Origin: Pectobacterium aquaticum
GTDB lineage: Bacteria; Pseudomonadota; Gammaproteobacteria; Enterobacterales; Enterobacteriaceae
NCBI RefSeq assembly: GCF_003382565.3
Contig: NZ_CP086253.1
Span: forward strand, 1,798,001 to 1,862,000
Reading direction: 5' to 3'
Length of the DNA stretch: 64,000 nt
Below the pieces are notes generated by a model. The model made no database searches, was not told where the DNA came from, and saw only the letters and a list, made by a program, of their open reading frames with translations. This document shows positions 9,195 to 17,870 of this stretch, one piece after another (positions within the stretch are counted from its first letter, which is position 1; each line of letters begins with the position of its first letter). The translations under genes and the position numbers were made by a program.

Positions 9195-10196
9195 TTACTC
9201 CACGTTAGCTAAACGAGCCTTTAACAACGAGGCTTGTAACGTATTCCATTCTGCCGGTGTTTCATTAATGACTTCGATACGGCTATCAATCGGTGCCACC
9301 GACCGGGTTTCTATATGAAGATCGTGGCCCTGACGGTTCACGACGAGCGTCCCTTCTTTTATACGCATCACCCCTTTAACCCGATTCACGGGAGAAAGGC
9401 GGACCCAGTCCAGCAGGGCTGCGGTATCAAAAGTGGTTTCAGGTGCGAATATCCAGCCACAGGCGTGGTAACCCTGTCCTTGATTGAGAGAGCGTCGCCA
9501 GGACTGCGCCTTTGGTAATTGCAAGGCGGCCAAATTATTTTTTGGCTTATGTGCGTGGTGATGGTCGCCATCTGGAAGTTCGCGCATACGCTCTTGCGAT
9601 GAAGGAGGGCGCGGTTGCTCGAGCACCTGTCGATCAATGTTTCCCTGACTGGCCTCGATAATTTGTCGACCATCGCCGTTCGCCTGCTGCCACTGCTGTA
9701 AGGCCGCGAGATCGTCGGCGGTATAAGTATCGCGCTTGTTGGCGATAATAATGTCAGCGGCGGCAAGCTGATCGCGGAAGTTCTCATTTTCCGTATAGCG
9801 AGTATCACTCAATTGACGCGCATCCAGCAGACACAGCGTAGCCTGTAATGTCAGCCAGGGCTGGTAGATATCACTTGTCAGCAAGGAGAGAATTTGTTTC
9901 GGATGGCCGAGCCCCGTGGGTTCGATGAGCAACCGATGAGGCTTTTTCTGTTGCAGCAGCATATTCAGGCCAACCTGCATCGGCAAGCCGTTTACGCAGC
10001 ACATGCAGCCGCCGGGAATCTCTTTCAATACCGCACCACTGTCCGCCAGTAGCGCACCGTCAATGCCCACTTCGCCGAATTCATTGACCAGCACCGCCCA
10101 GACTTCGTCTTCAGGTTTTTGCGACAGAAGATGACGAATCGTGGTGGTTTTTCCACTACCCAGAAACCCTGTAATCAAATTGACTTTCGTTAGCAT
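9195..10196 (-). CDS. yeiR: Zinc-binding GTPase YeiR (CobW/COG0523 family)
   Basis: This 333-residue protein has a G1 P-loop ITGFLGSGKTT near the N terminus and the metal motif GGCMCC near residue 65. A guanine-specificity NKRD motif, a histidine cluster (DGDHHHAHK) and a C-terminal CobW_C domain follow. COG0523 GTPases act as metallochaperones; E. coli YeiR binds zinc and its loss gives sensitivity to metal depletion. No Zur box was recognised upstream. It lies on the minus strand 86 bases after yeiP and may be cotranscribed with it. Confidence 0.92.
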   Translation of the reverse strand: MLTKVNLITGFLGSGKTTTIRHLLSQKPEDEVWAVLVNEFGEVGIDGALLADSGAVLKEIPGGCMCCVNGLPMQVGLNMLLQQKKPHRLLIEPTGLGHPKQILSLLTSDIYQPWLTLQATLCLLDARQLSDTRYTENENFRDQLAAADIIIANKRDTYTADDLAALQQWQQANGDGRQIIEASQGNIDRQVLEQPRPPSSQERMRELPDGDHHHAHKPKNNLAALQLPKAQSWRRSLNQGQGYHACGWIFAPETTFDTAALLDWVRLSPVNRVKGVMRIKEGTLVVNRQGHDLHIETRSVAPIDSRIEVINETPAEWNTLQASLLKARLANVE

Positions 10197-10282
10197 GGCA
10201 GGCTCCTAATGCGGGGAAGGTTGACGTGTGCCGGATAGGTCATCCGGCGACAAGTATTGTGCGGGAAGCACAAGGTAGAATG

Positions 10283-10855
10283 TTAGTCTGCGCGACCCAT
10301 GTAGCGACGTTCTGGAATATGAATACGGATCTTTTCACCCGCGCTCAGATATTCTGGAACGGGGATAACCAGACCGGTGCTCATGGTCGCAGGTTTGTTG
10401 CGTGAACTGGCTGAAGCACCTTTAATGCCCGGTGCCGTCTCAACAATTTCCAGATCGACCGTTTGTGGCAGTTCCAGCGCGATGATTTGGCCGTCCCAGC
10501 TCAATACCTGAATTCCCGGCATGCCGCCTTCAGGGATAAACAGCAGCTCTTCTTCTATTTGATCTTTTTTGAAGAGGTAAGGAGTGTAGTCCTCATCATC
10601 CATAAAGACGTATTCGTCGCCGTCAATATAGGAGAACGTGACCGTGCGGCGCGTCAGTGTGATGGTATCGATAATGTCGTCGCCTTTAAAACGCTCTTCC
10701 ACTTTCAAACCCGTGCGGACATCAGAAAAACGCATTTTGTACAGCGTGCTGGCTCCGCGGGCGCTAGGGCTCTGGACGTCGATGTCCTTTACCAGCAATA
10801 ACTTGTCGTTATAGTTAACGACCATTCCGCGTTTAATCTCGTTCGCTCTTGCCAT
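10283..10855 (-). CDS. yeiP: Elongation factor P-like protein EfpL (YeiP)
   Basis: This 190-residue protein has the three-domain EF-P fold: an N-terminal KOW-like domain followed by two OB domains. The tip loop carries SPSARGAS with Arg33 where true EF-P has a modifiable lysine, which marks the EfpL (YeiP) subgroup. It acts at the ribosomal E site and relieves stalling at particular motifs. The synteny with yeiR and lpxT agrees with E. coli. The start has AGGAG-like sequence upstream (TAGCAGGTAATTTTT). Confidence 0.95.
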   Translation of the reverse strand: MARANEIKRGMVVNYNDKLLLVKDIDVQSPSARGASTLYKMRFSDVRTGLKVEERFKGDDIIDTITLTRRTVTFSYIDGDEYVFMDDEDYTPYLFKKDQIEEELLFIPEGGMPGIQVLSWDGQIIALELPQTVDLEIVETAPGIKGASASSRNKPATMSTGLVIPVPEYLSAGEKIRIHIPERRYMGRAD

Positions 10856-11286
10856 AAAAATTACCTGCTATTAGGAGTGTGATTTTTGTGGCGACACGTT
10901 ACTCGCGCCGAAGAGTTCAGGCAAGCATATACTCGTCATCCTTCAAATTTCATGTACGTTGGCTACGTTACTCGGCTCATCTCTGAGCCTCGCCCCTTTG
11001 GGGCCGCTGCAAGCAGCGTTCAAATCTGCTCCTGGCAGATTTGTCACTCACCCGAATCACTTACTTGTGTAAGCTCATCGGGATTAAATGAGAGACATCC
11101 TGTCTCTCACCAGAGGCCAGCCGTTGGCTGGTCAAATTCGTTCCCGACGAATTTGTCCTTCGCTTGCCGCCTGCCTGAAATTCGAATTATTTAGAGTATA
11201 AGGAAAAAAGGACTGATATTGGTTTTTGGTAGAAGGGCTGTTATGGTGGCGCTCTCTACTTCTTGTCAGCCCACCGGAGCTTGCTG
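10856..11286. other. Intergenic region yeiP-yeiW
   Basis: This 431-bp gap upstream of both divergent genes is mostly filled by an extended ERIC element (10928-11200). The promoter of yeiP must lie in or left of the repeat, in the 70 bases next to its start, and that of yeiW probably in 11201-11286. Confidence 0.7.
10928..11200 (+). repeat. ERIC element, extended form (273 bp)
   Basis: The ends TATACTC...GAGTATA and the flanking TCAT-CTTCAA and TTCGAATTATTTAGAG match the terminal inverted repeats of the Enterobacterial Repetitive Intergenic Consensus. The canonical length is about 127 bp; this copy is 273. Extra material is made of small perfect hairpins: GGCTCA/TGAGCC (10974-10989), CCCC/GGGG (10993-11003), GCTGC/GCAGC (11006-11017), CAAATCTGC/GCAGATTTG (11021-11043), GAGAGACA/TGTCTCTC (11090-11108), CCAGCC/GGCTGG (11117-11131) and CAAATTCGT/ACGAATTTG (11133-11155). 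The core hairpin is at 11051-11082. Confidence 0.92.
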
Positions 11287-11541
11287 ATGGACTGTCGCCC
11301 CCATTGCGGTGCCTGCTGCATCGCGGCATCGATTTCAACGCCGATGCCTGGTTTGCCACACGGCAAGCCTGCAAACACACCCTGTATTCATCTTGATGAG
11401 GCGATGCGCTGCGGGCTGTTCCATTCTCCATTGCGGCCTGCGGTTTGCGCGGGGCTAAAGCCGCGCGCGGATATGTGTTTCAGCGATCGTGATGAGGCGA
11501 TGATTTACCTGCTCAAACTGGAAGCCGACACGGCCCCTTAA
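11287..11541 (+). CDS. yeiW: YeiW-like YkgJ family cysteine-cluster protein
   Basis: This 84-residue protein has an N-terminal cysteine cluster (CRPHCGACC, residues 3-11) and further conserved cysteines (PCIHL, RCGLF, VCAGL, MCFSD), the pattern of the YkgJ/UPF0153 family. Such proteins are thought to bind a zinc or Fe-S centre, but no reaction is known. I chose the ATG at 11287, which has GGAG at 11276-11279, over a longer upstream frame. It is convergent with setB, as in the E. coli yei region. Confidence 0.85.
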   Translation: MDCRPHCGACCIAASISTPMPGLPHGKPANTPCIHLDEAMRCGLFHSPLRPAVCAGLKPRADMCFSDRDEAMIYLLKLEADTAP

Positions 11542-11551
11542 TGTGCAGCGA

Positions 11552-12730
11552 TCAGGCGTCTTTGATGCGCCACATACAATAGATGGAACCGGCGATCATC
11601 AGCAGCGCGAAGAAGAAGACGGCGTGATAGTTCCAGATTTCAGCAACAATTCCAGCCAGTGAGCCGGAGATGATCCAACCAACGCGCGTGGTATTGGTAA
11701 ACAGCGTGGTTGCCGCGCCTGCCTGTCCGGGCATCAAGTCCTGAAAGTAAAGCATGCCTATTCCGGCCAGAATGCCAATAAAGATCGCGTTCAGCACCTG
11801 TAACGCCAGCAGCGCTATTTCGCTATCAAGAACCAGCAAGCCGCCGAAGAACAGTAGGCCGGAGGCAACAGCAAGCCGCATCAAGAAACGTTTACCGAAG
11901 CGTTTGGCAACGTAGCCAGCAATCAGCATCACCGGAATTTCCAGCCCGGCTGCCACACCCATCATGATACCTGCCAGCTTTTCCGGCAAATGCAGTTCAT
12001 GCACCAGATACAGCGGCATATTAATGAGGTAAATGCCGTTGCAGGTCCACATCAAGGTACAGGCCACGAACAGCAAGAGCGTGTCCTGACGGTTGCGGCG
12101 CGGTGATTCCAGCGTGGAAGTGGTCTTTTCCACGGTCTTGGGCATGGAAGGCAGAAAGAGTTTGACCAGAATGCCGCACAAGATAAAGACGACCGCGGCG
12201 GTCAGGTACATCGTCGTGAAGCCGAATCCCAGTGCCAGCGCAAAGGCGATAGGCGGGCCGACAACCCAGGCGAGAGAAATTTGCGCGCGGAGGATGGAGC
12301 TGAACATCGCCGCTTCACGACCCGTTTTATCCGCGTGCTCCCGTGCCAGTGCAAAAAGCTGCGGGTTAGCGGTCGAGCCAAAGCTGCTCAGCAACACGCC
12401 GATAAAGAGCAGAATAAAGTAGTTACGGTTCCAGGCAAACAGCATGCAGGCCAGTGCGCCCAGCAGGCAGCAGACGAAAATCAGCGATTTGCGATCGCCC
12501 TGACGGTCCGAACGCGTAGCCAGTATTTGGCTGACGACAATGCCGATAACCGCGCTGCCGGTATAAAACATCCCGACTAAGAAAGGACGAGCCTGTACTT
12601 CGCTGGAAAGAAAGAGGCTGAGCGTAGGAAGTTGCAGGGCACCGGCCGTTCCGGTCAGGAAGGCAATAACTAAAAATGCTGACGATGTCAGGTCGAGCGG
12701 ACGTCGCGTTGTATGTGCAGGAGTGAACAT
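11552..12730 (-). CDS. setB: Sugar efflux transporter SetB
   Basis: This 392-residue major facilitator protein (E. coli SetB 393) has about 12 membrane helices and the conserved loop RSDRQGDRKSL between helices 2 and 3. Set transporters export glucose, lactose and related sugars. The start at 12730 (MFTPAHTT) gives the family length; the frame is open 50 codons further but those residues do not resemble the family. The ribosome site before it is weak. It is divergent from fruB, the same arrangement as in E. coli. Confidence 0.9.
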   Translation of the reverse strand: MFTPAHTTRRPLDLTSSAFLVIAFLTGTAGALQLPTLSLFLSSEVQARPFLVGMFYTGSAVIGIVVSQILATRSDRQGDRKSLIFVCCLLGALACMLFAWNRNYFILLFIGVLLSSFGSTANPQLFALAREHADKTGREAAMFSSILRAQISLAWVVGPPIAFALALGFGFTTMYLTAAVVFILCGILVKLFLPSMPKTVEKTTSTLESPRRNRQDTLLLFVACTLMWTCNGIYLINMPLYLVHELHLPEKLAGIMMGVAAGLEIPVMLIAGYVAKRFGKRFLMRLAVASGLLFFGGLLVLDSEIALLALQVLNAIFIGILAGIGMLYFQDLMPGQAGAATTLFTNTTRVGWIISGSLAGIVAEIWNYHAVFFFALLMIAGSIYCMWRIKDA

Positions 12731-12962
12731 AAATTGATAGCGCTTGGAAAATAGGCAGAGGCTGTCGAGCGCGACATAGTACTCGGGTTTATAATGAAAC
12801 AGAAATCTTGTTTCATTATTTTTCGTCAGCATGGCTTCAGCCATTTGATGATTTTTGTTGGCGGGCAGCGCATCATCCACGCTAAAATGTGCGTGATGTC
12901 AAAATTCTGTTACGTCAGCAGCGTAGAAAGCTTGCATAAATGACGTAATAGAATGAGACTTT

Positions 12963-12976
12963 TGAAACGTTTCAGC
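12963..12976 (-). promoter_or_regulatory. Cra (FruR) operator 1 of fruBKA
   Basis: The minus strand reads GCTGAAACGTTTCA, a full match to the Cra consensus (TGAAWCSNTHHW core). It is the leftmost of three similar sites ahead of fruB. Confidence 0.85.
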
Positions 12977-12985
12977 GGAATTTTT

Positions 12986-12999
12986 TTGAAACGTCCTAA
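12986..12999 (+). promoter_or_regulatory. Cra (FruR) operator 2 of fruBKA, weaker
   Basis: TTGAAACGTCCTAA matches the strong left half TGAAACG of a Cra site but diverges on the right. It lies between the two better sites. Confidence 0.6.
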
Positions 13000-13026
13000 C
13001 AATCGACACATTTTTTTCTCATAAAA

Positions 13027-13040
13027 GCTGAAACGATTCA
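13027..13040 (+). promoter_or_regulatory. Cra (FruR) operator 3 of fruBKA
   Basis: GCTGAAACGATTCA is a full-quality Cra site 24 bases before the fruB start. Cra represses fruBKA until fructose-1-phosphate is present, so a site this close fits repression. Confidence 0.87.
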
Positions 13041-13063
13041 ACCTTCAGCAAGAGAGGAGTGCC

Positions 13064-14197
13064 ATGTTCCAGTTGTCACAGCAAGATATTCATTTGGGCG
13101 CAGCGGCCAGTACTAAGCAGGAAGCTATCCAGCTTGTTGCTTCAGCGCTGACCGAGGCCGGGTGCGTTAACGCAGGGTATGTCGACGGCATGCTCCAGCG
13201 TGAACAGCAAACATCCACCTATTTGGGAAGCGGCATTGCTATCCCTCACGGCACAACCGATACCCGCGATCTGGTATTGAAGACCGGGGTTCAAGTATTT
13301 CAATTTCCTCAGGGTATTTCCTGGGGGGAAGATCAAACCGCCTACGTGGTGTTGGGGATTGCAGCCCGTTCTGATGAACACCTTGCGTTGCTGCGTCAAC
13401 TGACTCACGTCCTGAGCGACGATCGCGTCGCAGCACGTTTGGCAAGCACAACCTCAGCAGAAGAATTACGTAGCCTGCTGATGGGCGAGCAGCAACTGGT
13501 GGAGTTCCGCTTTGATACCTCACTGATTGCGCTGGATGTGGCGACCGATAACCTGCTGACGCTTCAGGCGCTGAACGCGGGTCGTCTTCAGCAGGTCGGT
13601 GCAGCAGACGCCAGCTTCGTTAGTACCGCAGTCAGCAATAAACCGCTGAATCTGGGGCAAGGCGTGTGGTTCAGCGATAGCGCTGTTGGTAACCTCAGCA
13701 GCGCGGCTGCGGTGGCACGTCCGGCTACGCCGTTCAGCGTTGACGGCGAAAACGTCGCTTTACTGGTGACGGTCGCTGCGGCTGACGATCAGGCTTTTGC
13801 GCCGATTGGTTACCTGAGCAACCTGCTGATTGCGCAAAAAGCGGAACGTTTGCTGACAGCTGACGCACCGACGCTGCTGGCTCTTTTGACCAGCGACGTA
13901 CCGGAAGAAAGTGAAGTGCTGACGGCAGAATTTAGCATTCGCAACGAACACGGCCTGCACGCGCGTCCAGGCACCATGCTGGTGAACGTGATCAAGCAGT
14001 TCAGCAGTGACATCACTGTCACCAATCTGGATGGCACAGGCAAACCGGCAAATGGTCGCAGCCTGATGAAAGTCGTCGCGCTGGGCGTGAAGAAAGGTCA
14101 CAAATTGCGTTTCACCGCGAGCGGTAGCGATGCAGAACAAGCACTGGCCGCGATTGGCGACGCGATTACGTCCGGTTTGGGCGAGGGGGCAGCATGA
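13064..14197 (+). CDS. fruB: Fructose PTS diphosphoryl transfer protein FruB (EIIA-FPr)
   Basis: This 377-residue protein (E. coli 376) joins an N-terminal fructose-type EIIA domain, with phospho-His62 in GIAIPHGTTD, to a central linker domain and a C-terminal HPr-like FPr domain with His299 in EHGLHARPGT. It passes phosphate from enzyme I to FruA during fructose uptake. The start has GAGGAG upstream (AGAGAGGAGTGCC). It is first in fruB-fruK-fruA, and its stop overlaps the fruK start by four bases. Three Cra sites precede it. Confidence 0.97.
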   Translation: MFQLSQQDIHLGAAASTKQEAIQLVASALTEAGCVNAGYVDGMLQREQQTSTYLGSGIAIPHGTTDTRDLVLKTGVQVFQFPQGISWGEDQTAYVVLGIAARSDEHLALLRQLTHVLSDDRVAARLASTTSAEELRSLLMGEQQLVEFRFDTSLIALDVATDNLLTLQALNAGRLQQVGAADASFVSTAVSNKPLNLGQGVWFSDSAVGNLSSAAAVARPATPFSVDGENVALLVTVAAADDQAFAPIGYLSNLLIAQKAERLLTADAPTLLALLTSDVPEESEVLTAEFSIRNEHGLHARPGTMLVNVIKQFSSDITVTNLDGTGKPANGRSLMKVVALGVKKGHKLRFTASGSDAEQALAAIGDAITSGLGEGAA

Positions 14198-15132
14198 GCA
14201 GGAGAGTAGCCACAATCACCCTGAATCCAGCTTATGATCTGGTTGGCTATTGCCCGGAAGTTGAGAAAGGCGAAGTCAATCTGGTTCAGACAGCGGGTCT
14301 GCACGCCGCAGGCAAAGGTATTAACGTTGCCAAGGTGCTGAAAGATCTCGGGATTGATGTCACGGTAGGTGGCTTTCTGGGTAAAGACAATCAGGATGGT
14401 TTTCAGCAATTGTTCAGCGAGCTGGGCATTGCCAACCGTTTCCAGGTTGTACCAGGACGTACGCGTATTAATGTCAAATTAACCGAAAAAGATGGCGACG
14501 TAACCGACTTCAACTTTTCCGGTTTTGAAGTGACCCAGCAAGACTGGCAGCGTTTCGTCAATGACTCGCTGAGCTGGCTGGGGCAGTTCGACATGGTCGC
14601 GGTGAGCGGCAGTTTGCCTGCTGGCGTCGATCCTGATGCCTTTACCGATTGGATGTCGCGTCTGCGCACGCAGTGTCCTTGCATTATTTTCGACAGCAGC
14701 CGTGAAGCGCTGGTGGCGGGACTGAAAGCCTCTCCTTGGTTGGTGAAACCAAACCGCCGGGAGTTGGAGATATGGGCTGGGCGTAAATTACCTACGCTGG
14801 CTGATGTGGTGGATGCCGCCCACGCACTGCGTGAGCAGGGTATCGCGCATGTTGTGATCTCACTGGGTGCGGAAGGTGCACTGTGGGTGAATGCATCGGG
14901 TGCGTGGCGGGCTTTGCCACCGGCTTGTGATGTGGTAAGTACGGTAGGTGCGGGCGACTCCATGGTTGGGGGGTTGATTTATGGCTTATTAATGCGTGAG
15001 TCCAGTGAGCACACTCTGCGTTTGGCGACGGCGGTCTCAGCGCTGGCCGTCAGCCAAAGTAATGTTGGTATTACCGATCGTCCTCAGTTGGCCGCGATGA
15101 TGGCGCGTGTCGACCTGAAACCCTTTAACTGA
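14194..15132 (+). CDS. fruK: 1-phosphofructokinase FruK
   Basis: This 312-residue PfkB-family sugar kinase phosphorylates fructose-1-phosphate to fructose-1,6-bisphosphate in the cytoplasm. The N-terminal substrate region has the family glycines (AAGKGINVAKVL) and the C-terminal signature VGAGDSMVGG carries the catalytic Asp. The start overlaps fruB by four bases (ATGA), showing coupling. It links the FruA import step to glycolysis and removes the Cra inducer. Confidence 0.97.
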   Translation: MSRRVATITLNPAYDLVGYCPEVEKGEVNLVQTAGLHAAGKGINVAKVLKDLGIDVTVGGFLGKDNQDGFQQLFSELGIANRFQVVPGRTRINVKLTEKDGDVTDFNFSGFEVTQQDWQRFVNDSLSWLGQFDMVAVSGSLPAGVDPDAFTDWMSRLRTQCPCIIFDSSREALVAGLKASPWLVKPNRRELEIWAGRKLPTLADVVDAAHALREQGIAHVVISLGAEGALWVNASGAWRALPPACDVVSTVGAGDSMVGGLIYGLLMRESSEHTLRLATAVSALAVSQSNVGITDRPQLAAMMARVDLKPFN

Positions 15133-15150
15133 TACAGCAGGAGATAAACA

Positions 15151-16842
15151 ATGAAAACGCTGCTGATTTTGGATAAATCACTGGGCTTGGCGAGAAGCCA
15201 ACTGGTGAAGAACCTACTCGGTGCTGCCGCTGCGAAAGCAGGGGTAACGTTTACAGAACAGGCTAACGACGCTGAACTGGCGATCGTTCTGGGTGCATCC
15301 GCCGCGGCGGACAGCGCACTGAATGGCAAGCAGGTTTATGTCGGTGATATCGAACTGGCTGTTTCGCAGCCGGACGCTTTCTTGGCGAAGGCGCAGGCTG
15401 ACGCCACGGTCTATCAGGCTGCGGCGTCAGCTCCCGTTCAGCAGCCCGCAGTTGCCAAGCGTATTGTGGCGATAACGGCGTGCCCGACGGGCGTCGCGCA
15501 CACGTTTATGGCAGCAGAAGCGATTGAAAGCGAAGCAAAAAAACGCGGCTGGTGGGTCAAAGTGGAAACGCGCGGCTCCGTTGGTGCGGGCAACGCCATT
15601 ACCCCTGAAGAAGTTGAACAGGCCGATCTGGTGATCGTGGCTGCGGACATTGAAGTCGATCTGGCGAAATTTGCTGGTAAGAAGATGTATCGCACCTCGA
15701 CTGGGCTGGCACTGAAGAAGACGGCGCAGGAGTTAGATAAAGCGCAGGCTGAAGCCAAAGTATATCAGCCATCCGGGCAAGCCAGTGCGTCAAGCGCTAG
15801 CGAGTCTGGTCAGAAAGGCGGGGCAGGCCCGTATCGTCACCTGTTGACCGGCGTGTCTTACATGCTGCCGATGGTGGTGGCGGGCGGTCTGTGTATCGCA
15901 CTGTCGTTTGTCTTTGGTATTGAAGCCTTTAAACAGGAAGGTACGCTGGCAGCGGCGTTGATGAAGATCGGCGGCGGTTCTGCTTTTGCGCTGATGGTGC
16001 CAGTGCTGGCGGGCTACATCGCGTTCTCCATTGCGGATCGTCCGGGCTTAACGCCGGGTCTGGTTGGCGGGATGTTAGCAGTGAGTACGGGGGCGGGCTT
16101 CCTCGGTGGGATCATTGCCGGTTTCCTGGCAGGTTATATTGCCAGAGCGATCAACAATAAACTGATTCTGCCGCAAAGTTTAACTGCGCTAAAACCGATC
16201 CTGATTATCCCGCTGTTCGCCACGTTGGCGACGGGTCTTATCATGATTTACGTCGTTGGTACGCCAGTGGCGAAAATCCTGACTGGCCTGACAGGCTGGC
16301 TGCAATCCATGGGTACGGCGAATGCGGTGATTCTGGGTGCAATCCTGGGTGCGATGATGTGTACGGATATGGGCGGGCCGGTTAACAAAGTGGCTTACGT
16401 CTTCGGTACGACCTTGCTCAGTAGCCAGATTTACGCGCCGATGGCCGCCGTTATGGCAGCTGGTATGGTGCCACCGTTGGCAATGGGTCTGGCGACCGTG
16501 CTGGCAAGCAAGAAATTCAACCCGACCGAGCGTGAAGGTGGTAAAGCGGCATTTGTACTGGGCCTGTGCTTTATTTCCGAAGGGGCAATTCCTTACGCGG
16601 CGCGTGATCCAATGCGCGTTCTGCCTTGCTGCATCATCGGTGGGGCACTGACAGGTGCGCTGTCGATGGCGGTGGGCGCTAAGCTGATGGCACCACACGG
16701 TGGTCTGTTCGTGCTGTTGATTCCTGGTGCGATTACCCCAGTTATTGGCTACCTGTTAGCGATCATTGCGGGAACCGCAGTGGCTGGTGTGCTGTACGCG
16801 CTGCTGAAACGCTCTGATGAACAACTGGCGAAAGTCGCGTAA
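15151..16842 (+). CDS. fruA: Fructose PTS permease FruA (EIIB'BC)
   Basis: This 563-residue inner-membrane protein (also 563 in E. coli) has a degenerate N-terminal EIIB' domain, an active EIIB domain with phospho-Cys111 (ITACPTGVAHT), and a C-terminal EIIC channel of about eight to ten helices beginning near residue 225. It imports fructose as fructose-1-phosphate. It follows fruK by 18 bases with an AGGAG ribosome site. A perfect terminator ends the operon. Confidence 0.97.
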   Translation: MKTLLILDKSLGLARSQLVKNLLGAAAAKAGVTFTEQANDAELAIVLGASAAADSALNGKQVYVGDIELAVSQPDAFLAKAQADATVYQAAASAPVQQPAVAKRIVAITACPTGVAHTFMAAEAIESEAKKRGWWVKVETRGSVGAGNAITPEEVEQADLVIVAADIEVDLAKFAGKKMYRTSTGLALKKTAQELDKAQAEAKVYQPSGQASASSASESGQKGGAGPYRHLLTGVSYMLPMVVAGGLCIALSFVFGIEAFKQEGTLAAALMKIGGGSAFALMVPVLAGYIAFSIADRPGLTPGLVGGMLAVSTGAGFLGGIIAGFLAGYIARAINNKLILPQSLTALKPILIIPLFATLATGLIMIYVVGTPVAKILTGLTGWLQSMGTANAVILGAILGAMMCTDMGGPVNKVAYVFGTTLLSSQIYAPMAAVMAAGMVPPLAMGLATVLASKKFNPTEREGGKAAFVLGLCFISEGAIPYAARDPMRVLPCCIIGGALTGALSMAVGAKLMAPHGGLFVLLIPGAITPVIGYLLAIIAGTAVAGVLYALLKRSDEQLAKVA

Positions 16843-16900
16843 GTCTGATTATCATCGTGAATAAAAAGTAATGCCATAACACAAGGATGTGGATGAGAGA

Positions 16901-16932
16901 GCGCCAGTTGGGTAAACCAACTGGCGCTTTTT
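16901..16932 (+). terminator. Rho-independent terminator of fruBKA
   Basis: GCGCCAGTTGG (16901-16911) pairs perfectly with CCAACTGGCGC (16917-16927) across a GTAAA loop, followed by TTTTT. Confidence 0.93.
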
Positions 16933-16956
16933 ACTATTATGGAGTGAAGAAGCTAA

Positions 16957-17802
16957 TTAACGCTGGGCTTCAGATTTGAGCCAAGCGATTTCGTCGGCCC
17001 AGATATCGGGATTGATCGTTTCCAGAATCATCGGGATACCATCAAAGCGGGCATCTTTCATGATATAGCTGAAAGCGGTTTTGCCGATATTGCCTTCCCC
17101 CAGGCTATGGTGTCGGTCAACACGGCTGCCGAACGCGCTTTTGGCATCATTCAAATGCATTCCGCGCAGATAGCGAAAACCAACAATACGATCGAATTCA
17201 GAGAAGGTGGCTTCGCAATCGGCTTCTGTCCGAAGGTCGTAGCCACCGGCGAAGGCGTGGCAGGTATCGATACAGACGCCGACGCGGCTTTTATCCTCAA
17301 CACCATCGATGATGGCCGCCAGGTGCTCAAAGCGGAAACCCAAATTACTGCCTTGCCCGGCGGTATTCTCAATCACGGCGGTGACGCCATCCGTTTCCGC
17401 CAGCGCGATGTTGATAGACTCGGCGATACGTGCCAGACAGTCCGCTTCCTCGATCTGTTTTAGATGGCTGCCGGGGTGAAAATTCAGCAGGCTTAGCCCA
17501 AGCTGCTGGCAGCGCGACATTTCATCAATAAACGCGATGCGTGACTTCTCCAGCGCCTCGGCGTCCGGGTGACCCAGATTAATCAGATAGCTATCGTGGG
17601 GCAGAATCTGTGCTGGCGTATAGGCGTACTGCTCACAGGCGGTTTTAAAACGGTCGATAAGCTCGGCACTGAGCGGCGCGGCCTGCCATTGGCGCTGATT
17701 CTTGGTAAATAAAGCGAAAGCCGTCGCCTGTATCTCATGTGCGCGAATCACGGCCTGATCGACCCCGCCAGATGCGCTAACGTGCGCCCCGATGTATTTC
17801 AT
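16957..17802 (-). CDS. nfo: Endonuclease IV Nfo
   Basis: This 281-residue AP endonuclease (E. coli 285) is a TIM-barrel enzyme with a trinuclear zinc site. Family motifs are visible: DTCHAFAGGYD, HLNDAK and HHSLGEGNIG. It cuts at abasic sites and removes 3'-blocking groups during base excision repair. The start MKYIGAHVSASGG at 17802 is preceded by GAGGAG; the frame extends nine codons upstream but these are not family sequence. It follows yeiH on the minus strand by 68 bases, as in E. coli. In E. coli nfo responds to SoxRS; no soxbox was identified here. Confidence 0.96.
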   Translation of the reverse strand: MKYIGAHVSASGGVDQAVIRAHEIQATAFALFTKNQRQWQAAPLSAELIDRFKTACEQYAYTPAQILPHDSYLINLGHPDAEALEKSRIAFIDEMSRCQQLGLSLLNFHPGSHLKQIEEADCLARIAESINIALAETDGVTAVIENTAGQGSNLGFRFEHLAAIIDGVEDKSRVGVCIDTCHAFAGGYDLRTEADCEATFSEFDRIVGFRYLRGMHLNDAKSAFGSRVDRHHSLGEGNIGKTAFSYIMKDARFDGIPMILETINPDIWADEIAWLKSEAQR

Positions 17803-17870
17803 GTTGGTCTCCTCTGGTAACGGAGACATTATGCAGGTTAATGAGACGTTAACAGGTAAATAATTTATCG

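Larger units (their letters stand above)
12731..13063. other. Divergent control region setB-fruB
   Basis: This 333-bp region separates setB (minus) from fruBKA (plus). The fruB-proximal half holds three Cra-like sites, annotated separately. The setB-proximal half shows nothing recognisable except an open reading frame continuing from setB. Confidence 0.65.

Noticed and set aside
10928..11200. Extended ERIC as a CRISPR-like or transposon gene remnant
   Set aside because: No repeat-spacer periodicity and no coding frame; the ends match ERIC and the interior is hairpins.
13760..14215. Large antisense frames inside fruB, fruA, potF, artI and other genes
   Set aside because: These mirror the codon pattern of well-supported genes on the other strand and carry no recognisable domains.
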